A stretch of DNA of 64,000 nt from Gymnothorax reevesii (taxonomy: Eukaryota; Chordata; Actinopteri; Anguilliformes; Muraenidae). The translations under genes were made by a program, and so were the position numbers. Shown in pieces: positions 54,830 to 64,000 of this stretch (position 1 is its first letter; each line of letters begins with the position of its first letter). The notes under the pieces were generated by a model that did no database searches, was not told the DNA's origin, and was given only the letters and a program-made list of their open reading frames with translations. The stretch spans positions 1,127,001 to 1,191,000 of the forward strand of contig CM056574.1 in the NCBI GenBank assembly GCA_029721435.1. Reading direction: 5' to 3'.

Positions 54830-54958
54830 TATATATACCATGAGTTCAAATACAAACAAATGAAAACACAGCACAATTAAAGTATCAGACTGAATTCATG
54901 GCATTCTCTGTCTTTCTGCTACATTGCTAATGACCAATCTCAAAGTAGCACGACTCAC

Positions 54959-55079
54959 TGCTGGTGTCTCATTGGCGAAGGCCTTCAGGTCTTTAATGTT
55001 GGTGTTGACCAGCCTGCGGGTGCCTTTGAGCTGGTTGGTGAGGTTTTGATTGGCAGTGTAAGCACAGAGCACTCCAGCC
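54959..55079 (-). CDS. Prominin exon (121 nt, end of TM2 and start of loop 1)
   Basis: On the minus strand GGTTCTCTTCCAG precedes a split-codon base and then AGVLCAYTANQNLTNQL, GTRRLVNTNIKDLKAF and ANETPA, ending at the donor GTGAGTCG. Human prominin-1 has [20 protein letters not shown], then NFKDLRTLLNETPE. The first residues finish the second membrane segment and the rest opens the large extracellular loop. NLT and NET are potential N-glycosylation sites, the second shared with human. The exon is open throughout, starts one base into a codon boundary and ends in phase 0. No earlier prominin exon was recognised between here and 64000, so the 5' part of the gene should lie to the right of the window. 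Confidence 0.94.
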
Positions 55080-55410
55080 CTGGAAGAGAACCACACCATC
55101 GGATCTTACTGTAGTGGAACCAAAAGCTGTCGTCTTTAATCAAATAAATTTTCAAAGTCAATTTGTGTGGAAATAATTAAAAAAACAGGAAGAAACAAAA
55201 TGACTGCTGATGTCCGTGTCCCCCGGGCCTGGAGTGGACACCGGCAAATTTACACCAGAACATGGAGAATGAATGGGGGGGGGTTGGGGGGGGCGTGGAC
55301 GAATCAATGGCATACAGGAGGTTTTGGAGGGAAATACAGATGATGACAGTGGAAAGGGGTGGTGGGAGAGGCCATGGGAAGATACAGGAAGGGGGTGAGG
55401 TGAAGAATAC
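55080..55410 (-). other. Prominin intron start, with G-rich tracts
   Basis: About 330 bp of intron without a recognised element. It contains G-rich runs at 55276-55293 on the plus strand. The open frames across it on both strands extend into the 36-bp repeat and are not supported as genes. Confidence 0.5.
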
Positions 55411-56307
55411 CGTCATCTTCCTCATAACGAAAACTCTCACACATCCGCCATCTTATTAAACCCCCATATCTCTCACACATCCGCCATCTTATTAAACCTT
55501 CATATCTCTCACACATCCGCCATCTTATTAAACCCCCATATCTCTCACACATCCGCCATCTTATTAAACTCTCATATCTTTCACGCATCTGCCATCTTAT
55601 CAAACCCCCATATCTCTCACACATTCGCCATCTTATTAAACCCCCATATCTCTCACACATTCGCCATCTTATCAAACCCCCATATCTCTCATACATCCGC
55701 CATCTTGTTAAACCCCCATATCTCTCACACATCCGCCATCTTATTAAACCTCCACATCTCTCACACATCCGCCATCTTATTAAACCTCCACATCTCTCAC
55801 TCATCCGCCATCTTATTAAACCCCCATATCTCTCACACATCCGCCATCTTATTAAACTCTCATATCTTCCACACATCCGCCATCTTATTAAACCCCCATA
55901 TCTCTCACACATTCGCCATCTTATTAAACCCCCATATCTCTCACACATCCGCCATCTTATTAAACCCCCATATCTCTCACACAGCCGCCATCTTATTAAA
56001 CCCCCATATCTCTCACACATCCGCCATCTTATTAAACCCCCATATCACTCAGACATCCGCCATCTTATTAAACCCCCATATCTGTCACACACCCGCCATC
56101 TTATTAAACCCTCATATCTTTAATAAATCCGCCATCTTATTAAACCCTCATATCTTTCACACATTCACCATCTTATTAAACCCTTATATCTTTCAAACAT
56201 CCGCCATCTTATTAAACCCTCAATTGTTTCACACATCTGCCATCTTATGAAACCCTCATATCTTTCACACATCCACCATCTTATTCAACCCTCATATCTT
56301 TCACATC
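55411..56307. repeat. 36-bp minisatellite, about 25 copies
   Basis: Tandem 36-bp units such as ACATCCGCCATCTTATTAAA followed by CCCCCATATCTCTCAC. Copies near the left edge and after about 56100 are more diverged (TTTAATAAATCC, CAATTGTTTC). Because 36 is a multiple of three, the array stays open on both strands (238 codons minus, 181 plus), giving repetitive pseudo-proteins such as MCERYGGLIRWR. At 56307 it is broken by a TIR-bounded insertion and resumes in degenerate form at 61111. Confidence 0.96.
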
Positions 56308-57406
56308 TGGGTCTATCTCAGAAACTGGGCCCATCAGTGGGTACCCCTCTAGAAATACTAGTAGTGAATAAAATGTTTTGTTTTGAATGATGGCGTTTGT
56401 TTGTATTTGAAATATGATAATCAAATAAATAGTAAACACAAAAGCAGGTAGTTTAAGTCAATATTACATTCTGTGATTGAACAAAAATTCAATGAACAAA
56501 ATTAATTGCAAAATGACTGCTTGTACCGTGACATGAATTACATTTCTGTTGCCTTAAATATTTGATGTTGACTATAACATTCACAATTTTCCTCTAAGTT
56601 ATCTTATTTAATTACTTTACACTATGAAATATTGACGTTTCCACATACCAAACCTTCAACGTAACATTTGATCAGTTTCGTTACGACTGATTGTCCGACC
56701 AGTTGTCTGACCTGTCTTACCCCACGAATGAGAGTTTATTTACTCAAACGAGAAGCGTCAATGTCATATTATATATGCCATCCAAATTGTAATTGAAAAT
56801 TACAACACTTCATGGAATTTAAGTTATAATCACGCAATTTTGTCTTTCGTAGCAGCCAGGTGCTGGAAGTATGTGTTCTGTGTATGTTTCCTAGATATTA
56901 TATTAGGACAGTATACCATTTTTCCCATATTAAAAAGGATATGTAATTATTAGGTGATAATTTCTCACTGTAAGGTGTCCCTTTTTTGCGCGGAAGGATA
57001 TCAGTTGACATTCTGTGTCGAGACTGGAATTTCCCCTTGCAAGAGGTCATGTTTGTATATGTTTCTGCATGTAAGGTGGCTGTTACGCGAGTGATATCGG
57101 CGGTTATCAAGTTGGTCTGCGACAATAATCACACGTTAAAGGTGTTTTTTACCCAATATGTTTAAACTTCCACACATGCATGGAACAACTGTGCCTATTT
57201 TTTCAATTTGCTTCCATGTTTGTATTGTTTACTCATTTATTTACTCAATAAAAACGTATTCGACATGACTGTCGAAACTATCGAGCGGTTTGTTTCATGT
57301 CATTTTCGAATTGATTTTGAGATCAGTGGCTATTAAATTGAGTACACGTCGAATAATATAAGCCTTAATAAGTAATGCTTAAAAACCATAAGACATACCT
57401 ATGAGT

Positions 57407-59021
57407 CATAGGCGTGCACAGATAGACGCTAGGTGGTGCTACAGCACTTGCCTCTTTGCCCTTTATCAATGAAAGTGCCCTTTTGAAACTTCGTTTTTTT
57501 TTTTTTAATTATTGTTTTTATTATTATTATTGACACTATAGTGGGGCCAATGTTGAAATGATCTTTTAGAAAAGCTGTCTGATTAAAAACTACTGAAAAA
57601 AATGCCCCGAAATGGGCCACCTCCTCACGAGCTTCCGACCTCTCTTCCTTTGTCACGTGAACACGCGCGCAGTGTATACAGATGCGCTCACAGAGATATA
57701 AGAAAACTAGAGTGGACGCCGCGTGGGCTGGGCCAAAGCGCTGGCGGCAGAATAGCCGCCTAGGAAATGACAGGATTGTCCACTCTAGTTTTCTTATATC
57801 TCTGTGGATGCGCTGCAGGAGCATATCAGCTGAGCGACTGCAAGCCAGAGTCTTGTGCCCCGCCAGCCAGGTAACACACAGATCAAGTGAAGTCGTACAG
57901 CCCAACCTGTAATTATTTTGTTGTGCAGTAGCATGTCTCCTACACGGTGACGGTCCGTCGGCAGAAACACAGGGCCAGCAATAACCTCACCTTTCGCTTC
58001 TTAATGACAGACACCTCTCGCAGTTTACCTCCCCGATTAGCAACCGTTGCTCAGACTGATTGGAGGAACCGACGAGAATCTAACTTGTTTTTGAAAGCCT
58101 TGTTATACATTGCAGTACGAAATTATACGGCATTTAACTTACTTCCGCACACCAATGGCTACGAAAAAATATCAATAGCCTACGTCTTTATAATTTCTGA
58201 ATTTGCGTAAATTAATTCGCGACGTTCATTGAGCAATCAGTCATGAGAATCCGTTCTATATTCTCTGAAAGTGACAGCTAAAGTGCGTTGTTAGGTAAGA
58301 AGCACAGCTGAGTGAAGACGAAAATAATTGCGAAAGTATAAGTCCGCGAAAGTTTTGGATTTTTTGCAGATTGTCATCTTTGCGGATTCACATCAATTAT
58401 ATCAACATAGCCAACAGGCAATCGCTTTGTAATTAGCATTTCTTAATCATTACGTGTCACGCATTGGTGGTGGCTATTCTGTTAATTAACTGTTTGATTG
58501 TTAATCAATCAAACCTGATCGCAAACAGTTTAAGAGAAATTATCCGGGAAAGGGTGATGTTACTGAAGGCCTTCCTGGCATCTGACGGTACGCCCCTGCT
58601 CATACAGCACCAAACAACTGAGCATTTTTTAGCCGACTGGTCACCTGATTAGCTAGTTTAATGCTATATCCCAAATCAATGATGGATAACGTGAGGACGA
58701 CCACCACAAACAATGTCGACTTTGCAAATCTATCTGTTCAGCTGAACGTTTTCTTTTGTGTAGGTTTTGTTAGGCAACATAAATGAGCACATAAAGAAGA
58801 ATCAGGCAGTTCCCCATTGCCTGAGAGAAATATCCCCATAAAGGCTACCCAAGTTCCTTGTAATGAATGACAGTAGTCATGAGTTGCATTGAACATGTGC
58901 GTGTACTGTTTATTTTATTTTTTTAATCTCACACTATAATAACATGTTCCAAGAGTGCAAAAAAGTGCCCTCCCCCTCCCCCCTGAGCACTTGCCCCCCA
59001 TAATGTCTGTGCACGCCACTG
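57407..59021. mobile_element. hAT-type non-autonomous element (1.6 kb)
   Basis: The left end reads CATAGGCGTGCACAGATA and the right end, on the minus strand, CAGTGGCGTGCACAGACA. Both are flanked by the identical 8-bp CTATGAGT (57399-57406 and 59022-59029), as expected for hAT transposition. Subterminal similarity is also present (GCACTTGCC on both sides). There is no DDE transposase or BED finger; open frames of 60-160 codons show no domain. A 118-bp MITE is nested at 57689-57806. The intact target duplication suggests a fairly recent insertion. Confidence 0.85.
57689..57806. mobile_element. 118-bp MITE nested in the hAT-type element
   Basis: Perfect 29-bp inverted repeats (57689-57717 and 57778-57806, beginning CACAGAGATATAAGAAAACT) enclose 60 bp. 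GATGCGCT is directly repeated on both sides (57681-57688 and 57807-57814), an 8-bp target duplication. An 8-bp duplication is used by hAT and also P-type elements; the family cannot be chosen from this copy alone. The perfect arms suggest it is young, and its RNA could fold as a hairpin. Confidence 0.82.
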
Positions 59022-59305
59022 CTATGAGTCATACGTTGATGATGTTTCTTTGTTAAGTTAGTGATGACAAAGTGTTTCAAGTGTTTGAGTGTACTCAATA
59101 ATTGACACTGGCTTTGCAAATGATTTCAAATATACATGTTTAAACTGTATATCAATATCGTTATGACTTATAATCCAGTGCAAAAAAGGTTGTACCTCTA
59201 GGACCATCTGCATACAAAAAAATAACCCGAGAAAAAAGAAGAATATTGATGGACCGCTGACCTTATGATTACATTTAAAAAGAATAATGATAACAATGTT
59301 AAGTA

Positions 59306-60914
59306 CAAAACCCAAAACCAGTGAAGTTGGCATGTTGTGTAAATCGTAAATAAAAGCAGAATACAATGATTTGCAATTCCTTTTCAACCTATATTCGATT
59401 GAATACACTGCAAAGACAAGTTACTAAATGTTCGAACAGGTAAACTTTGTAATTTTTTGCAAATATTAGCTCATTTGGAATTTGATGCCTGCAACATGTT
59501 TCAAAAAGGCTGGCACAAGTGGCAAAAAAGACTGAGAGAGTTGAGGAATGCTCATCAAACAATTATTTGGAACATCCCACAGGTGAACGGGCTAATTGGG
59601 AACTGGTGGGTGCCATGATTGGGTATAAAAGCAGCTTCCCTGGAATGCTAAGTCATTCACAAACAAGGATGGGGCGAGGGTCACCACTTAGTGAACAAAT
59701 GCGTGAGCTGATTGTCGAACAGTTGAAAACAACATTCCTCAACGAGCTATTGCAAGAAATTTAGAGATTTCATCATCTACGGTCCGTAATATTGTCAAAA
59801 GGTTCAGAGAATCTGGAGAAATCACTACTCGTATAAGCGACAAGGCCGAAAACCAACATTGAATGCCCGTGACCTTCGATCCCTCAGGCGGTACTGCATC
59901 GAAAACCGACATCTGTGTGTAAAGGACATCACCACATGGCCTCAGGAACACTCCAGAAAACCACTGTCAGTAACTACAGTTCGTCGCTACATCTGCAAGT
60001 GTAAATTAAAACTCTACAATGCAAAGCGAAAGCCATTTATCAACAGCACCCAGAAACGCCGCCGGCTTCGCTGGGCCCAAGCTCATCTGAGATGGACTGA
60101 TGCAGAGTGGAAAAGTGTTCTGTGGTCTGATGAGTCCACATTTCAAATTGTTTTTGGAAACTGTGGATGTTGTGTCCTCCGGACCAAAGAGGAAAAGAAC
60201 CATCCGGACTGTTATAGGCGCAAAGTTCAAAAGCCAGCATCTGTGATGGTATGGGGGTGTATTAGTGCCCAAGGCATGGGCAACTTACACATATGTGAAG
60301 GCACCATTAATGCTGAAAGGTACATACAGGTTTTGGAGCAACATATGTTGCCATCCAAGCAACGTCTTTTTAATGGATGCCCCTGCTTATTTCAGCAAGA
60401 CAATGCCAAGCCTCATTCTGCACGTGTTAAAACAGCATGGCTCCGTAGTAAAAGAGTGCGGGTACTAGACTGGCCTGCCTGTAGTCCAGACCTGTCTCCC
60501 GTTGAAAATGTGTGGCGCATTATGAAGCGTAAAATACGACAACGGAGACCTCGGACTGTTGAACAACTTAAGCTGTACATCAAGCAAGAATGGGAAAGAG
60601 TTCCACCTGAGAAGCTTCAAAAATTGGTCTCCTCAGTTCCCAAACGTTTACTGAGTGTCGTTCAAAGGAAAGGCGATGTTACACAGTGGTAAAAAGGCCC
60701 CTGTGCCAACTTTTTTGCAATGTGTTGCTGCCTTTAAATTCTAAGTTAATGATTATTTGCAAACAAAAAATAAAGTTTCTCAGTTTGAACATTAAACATC
60801 TTGTCTTTGCAGTGTATTCAATTGAATATAAGTTGAAAAGGATTTGCAAATCATTGTATTCTATTTTTATCCACGATTTACATAAAGTACCAACTTCACT
60901 GGTTTTGGGTTTTG
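59306..60914 (+). mobile_element. Tc1-family transposon with about 215-bp inverted repeats
   Basis: A 1,609-bp element with TA on each side (59304-59305 and 60915-60916). Both termini read CAAAACCCAAAACCAGTGAA from outside inward, and the inverted similarity extends about 215 bp, to the GGCACAAGTGG/GGCACAGGGGC region near 59520 and 60700. This matches the long-IR Tc1 layout common in teleosts. It encodes one transposase gene on the plus strand, now broken near its start. Confidence 0.93.
59669..60692 (+). pseudogene. Tc1 transposase, frameshifted in the DNA-binding part
   Basis: Starts at an ATG giving MGRGSPLSEQMRELIVEQL, the usual Tc1 beginning. The frame then breaks near 59735-59745, continues in another frame as RAIARNLEISSSTVRNIVKR (helix-turn-helix of the paired-like domain), and breaks again near 59840-59850 before RKPTLNARDLRSLRR. 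From there about 280 codons stay open to the TAA at 60690-60692. The catalytic triad is present: D in WSDESTF, D in QQDNAKPH, and E in SPVENVW, with 34 residues between the last two (DD34E). The catalytic half is thus preserved while the DNA-binding half needs two frame changes, so this copy should not produce an active protein. Confidence 0.9.
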
Positions 60915-61110
60915 TATATATTTTCTGCTAACACGTCATTAATGTTTTCCACATTGCTCGTCATCTAAAATAAGATGCTATGTTTTTCTTATTAAACATG
61001 AAAGAAGACCCCGACGGGTATATATAAATACCTAAAAACATTATGTCTTTTAAAATAAATTTTTTTTAAATAATGTCACAATTGAGATTCCAGATTTTGA
61101 GACAGACCCA

Positions 61111-61207
61111 TATCCGCCATCTAATTAAACCCTCATATCTTTTACACATCTGCCATCTTACTAAAACCCTGCATCTCACGCGCCACCGGCCGTCATACTA
61201 AAAACTA
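61111..61207. repeat. Remnant of the 36-bp minisatellite
   Basis: Two to three degenerate units (CCGCCATCTAATTAAACCCT, then CATCTGCCATCTTACTAAAA) follow directly after the TIR element. They are the far side of the array at 55411-56307, showing that the transposon block landed inside the array. Confidence 0.85.
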
Positions 61208-62509
61208 AACATTTTATATCCCATCCCCCGTTTTCGTAAAAATGTTCTCGCTAATGCCCCCCTTTCTCTACGACCACGAATATCGCGAACCACCCTGAAT
61301 CAGAAGTTCTTAATTAAATCTTATTCGATTCCCAAAAAATTTTACAGTTTGCGGGAGTTTGTCGAATCGGCGAGAAATTTTGTGTTTGTCGTGGAAGGGT
61401 CCCCACATTGCAATTTCGTGGCTGTAATGTAATCCATTCGTAATCAATACTTATGTTCCATAACAGCTTCGGAATCAATTCTTTTGCATTCTTGGCCATT
61501 CTTAACAATTCGTGGCTCCCTTAAATTCTTGGCCCCAACCCGAAAAGACATGTTGTGCCCCTGCTGGTTTTTGGTCTTCCTCAGTGAAATTTTCCCGAGG
61601 AATAGGTGTTGCCCAAACTTAAGTAAACCAGACAGAGTTTGGGATACCTCAGTAAAATTTTTCCAAGATTTACAGAGTTGGCTTCAAATAGTCAGCAAAA
61701 CTCAGTGCATTCTAAGTTTTTGAAGGAATTTCTCAGAAAAAGGTGCACTTTCTCCATTTTTAGGTGCTACTAGTGGCTCTTACAGCTCACACGCCATCCG
61801 CCCCTTCCATAAGGACCTTACATCTTTACACACTGATGGTGGTAATAATTCGTTACATTACAGCGCCAAACACACAAATTCATGACTTGGCTGATGCAGA
61901 AAAATTTCTGAAGTGATGATAAAACTAATTTTTTACTGTCTCAGACACTGTGTATTTGGGCATTGACTGAATCTTTTTAAGCATCCCTTCCACAGTACTG
62001 GGAGAACTAAGTTAATAAGATGCCTCAGAGCTCACCCCAGTCACAAGCTGCCCAGCTGTGATGGCACGACCTTTGACCCTGGTCCTATTTTAATCATGTC
62101 CCTCCGCACAGACAAGGAATTAGTCTAATGAACATGAGCCAGCCCCCTGGCCAATGGCAGAGGAGCACTGGAGGTCAGATACAGTCAGATACAGCTTTCT
62201 TACTCACCCACACTTGTGTAAAATAAATGCCACAACATGGATAATGTATAAAACACTGTTTGAGTTTAACAGTAAGATGGGTATGTCATGAGTTGTCTGC
62301 ACTGAGGTAAATTAATCTACCTTTTCTTCAATGATTGTGCCACAGTGGCAAGAAAGACAAAGACAGCTCAGCCGCTTAATCTCTGTACAGCTTTCATCTT
62401 GAGAAGTGCACCAGCCAAAACAAGGATATTACCATGAGCGGCAAATGCCTCTCAGTGGTAAACAACTCAGACTAAACTCAAAGGATCACATCTCCAAACA
62501 GATGAGCAC
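61208..62509. other. Non-repetitive intronic stretch
   Basis: About 1.3 kb with no transposon, RNA gene or prominin exon recognised. Open frames of 64-79 codons at 61314-61723 have no domain. On the minus strand near 62067-62080 there is GGGTCAAAGGTCG, one base from a DR1 nuclear-receptor half-site pair, and CCATTGGCC nearby (62150); these are weak hints only. Confidence 0.5.
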
Positions 62510-64000
62510 ATACAGCTCTACGCAGAGGAAAATATCACTTCTCTACACAGAGGAATAGATGATATCTCAACTGCGAGGAACAAATCACATCTATACACAG
62601 AAGAGATCACATCTCTTCACAGAGAAACAGATCAGATCACAACACAGGGGAAACAAAACACATCTCCACTCAGGGGAACAGAAAACATCTCTACACAGGG
62701 GAAGACAACACATCTCCACACAGGGGAACAGAACACATCTCCACACAGGGGAACAGAACACATCTCTACACAGGGGGAACAGAAAACATCTCTACACAGG
62801 GGGAACAGAACACATATCTACACAGGAGGAACAGAATAAATCTCAAAACAGGGGGAACAAAACCCATCTGTACACAGGGGGAACAGAACACATCTCTACA
62901 GAGGGGAAACAGAACAAATCTCTACAGAGGGGGAACAGAACACATCTCTACACAGAGGTAACAGAACAAATCTCTTGAAGGGGGCACAAAACCCATCTCT
63001 ACACAGGGGAACAGAACACATCTCTACACAGGGGGAACAGAATAAATCTCAGCACAGGGGGAACAAAACCCATCTCTACACAGGGGGAACAGAACACACC
63101 TCTACACAGGGGAACAAAGTGCATCTCTTCACAGGGGAAACAGAACACATCTCTACACCGATAGAGAACACATCTCTACACAAGGGGAACAAAACCCATC
63201 TCTACACAGGGGGAACAAAACCCATCTCTACACAGAGGAAACAGAACACATCTCTACAGAGGGGGAACAGAACACATCTCTACACAGGGGAAACAGAACA
63301 CATCTCTACACAAGGGGAACAAAACCCATCTCTACACAGGGGGAACAAAACCCATCTCTACACAGAGGAAACAGAACACATCTCTACAGAGGGGGAACAG
63401 AACACATCTCTACACAGTGGGAACAAAACCCATCTCTACCCAGGGAGAACAGAACATATATCTACACATGGGAACAGAACTAATCTATATACAGGGGAAC
63501 AGAACATATCTCTACACAGAGGAACAGAACTAATCTATATACAGGGGAACAGAACATATCTCTACACAGAGGAACAGAACACATCTCTACACAGGGGGAA
63601 CAGAATATATCTCTACTCAGGGGTAACAGAACACATCTCTACACAGGGAGAAAAGAACACATCTCTACACAGGGGAACAAAACACATCTCAAGACAGGGG
63701 AACAAAATGCATCTCTACACAGGGGAACACAACACAACTCCACACAGAGGGGAACAGAACACATCTCTACTCAGGGGGAACAGAACACATCTCCACACAG
63801 GGGGAACAGAACACATCTCTACACTGGTGGAATAAAACCTATCTCTACACAGGGGGAACAGTTCACATCTCCATACAGAGAAACAGACCATATCTCAACA
63901 CAGGGGAACAAAACGCATTTCTACACAGGGGGAACAAAACCCATCTCTACACAGAGGAAACAGAACACATCTCTACAGAGGGGGAACAGAACACATCTCT
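62510..64000. repeat. 26-bp minisatellite, about 57 copies, runs off the window
   Basis: Units of 25-27 bp such as CATCTCTACACAGGGGGAAC followed by AGAACA. Spacing of exactly 26 was measured at 62761, 62787 and 62813. Units vary in G-run length (three to five G), which shifts frames, so the 139- and 286-codon open frames (repeating THLYTGG, HISTQG) are by-products. The array continues past base 64000. Confidence 0.96.

Larger units (their letters stand above)
56308..61110. mobile_element. Unclassified TIR element carrying nested insertions
   Basis: The left end, inside the 36-bp array, reads TGGGTCTATCTCAGAAACTG. The right end on the minus strand reads TGGGTCTGTCTCAAAATCTG, about 17 of 21 positions matching. 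The 36-bp array resumes immediately after the right end, which supports these as true borders. A 3-bp ATC may be duplicated (56305-56307 and 61112-61114), with one extra T on the right. Removing the nested hAT (57407-59021) and Tc1 (59306-60914) and their duplications leaves about 1.57 kb of non-coding AT-rich sequence. No transposase was recognised, so the superfamily is not assigned. Confidence 0.6.

Noticed and set aside
3339..55079. Prominin pseudogene
   Set aside because: All six exons are open, with good donors and acceptors, matching phases, conserved cysteines and glycosylation sites.
62559..63835. Proteins of 139 and 286 codons made of HISTQG/THLYTGG repeats
   Set aside because: The frames follow the 26-bp repeat and shift with G-run length; no unique sequence around them.
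55090..64000. Upstream prominin exons (signal peptide, TM1, cytoplasmic loop)
   Set aside because: I searched the minus strand by eye for the membrane and cysteine-rich pieces and found none with splice sites; they are probably outside the window.

Overview
The window looks like chromosomal DNA from a vertebrate, most likely a teleost fish. It carries exons of a prominin (CD133-family) gene with vertebrate-type splice sites, long CA/TG microsatellites, a decayed L2/CR1-type LINE, and Tc1/mariner, hAT and PIF/Harbinger elements of kinds common in fish. No bacterial features, RNA genes or CRISPR arrays were seen.

The only host gene recognised is prominin, transcribed from the minus strand, so its 5' side is at high coordinates. 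Six coding exons can be assembled with intact splice sites and matching phases: 54959-55079, 54122-54185, 5831-5920, 5715-5738 (a 24-nt microexon), 4431-4648 and 3339-3413. They encode about 197 residues, from the end of the second membrane segment into the first large extracellular loop. The signal-peptide/TM1 exons and the exons from TM3 onward are not recognisable here and should lie beyond both window ends.

Most of the window is tandem repeat inside this gene. From left to right these are a 49-bp minisatellite (1-1912), TG/CA microsatellites (2875-3098, 3250-3291 and about 4674-5608), a 43-bp satellite of about 44 kb and about 1,020 copies (8287-52262), a 35-bp minisatellite (52746-54128), a 36-bp minisatellite (55411-56307, with a remnant at 61111-61207) and a 26-bp minisatellite (62510-64000, running off the window). 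The 43-bp array fills about 91% of a 48.2-kb intron, while the other introns measured are 0.09-1.1 kb. Its left edge joins a LINE copy that breaks off inside the reverse-transcriptase domain.

Mobile elements: a Harbinger-like MITE (2295-2777, TAA target duplication), the LINE (about 6100-8286), a Tc1/mariner-type MITE (54328-54829), and a nested cluster inserted in the 36-bp array. That cluster is an unclassified TIR element (56308-61110) holding a hAT-type element (57407-59021, 8-bp duplication), which itself holds a 118-bp MITE (57689-57806), and a Tc1 element (59306-60914) with a decayed transposase gene.

The most notable points are the size and higher-order structure of the intronic satellite, and the 35-bp array. 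The latter appears to have grown from the exon-intron junction of the 54122-54185 exon, leaving dozens of copies of its 5' splice site in the intron. A UG tract also sits directly upstream of the 4431-4648 exon's 3' splice site.
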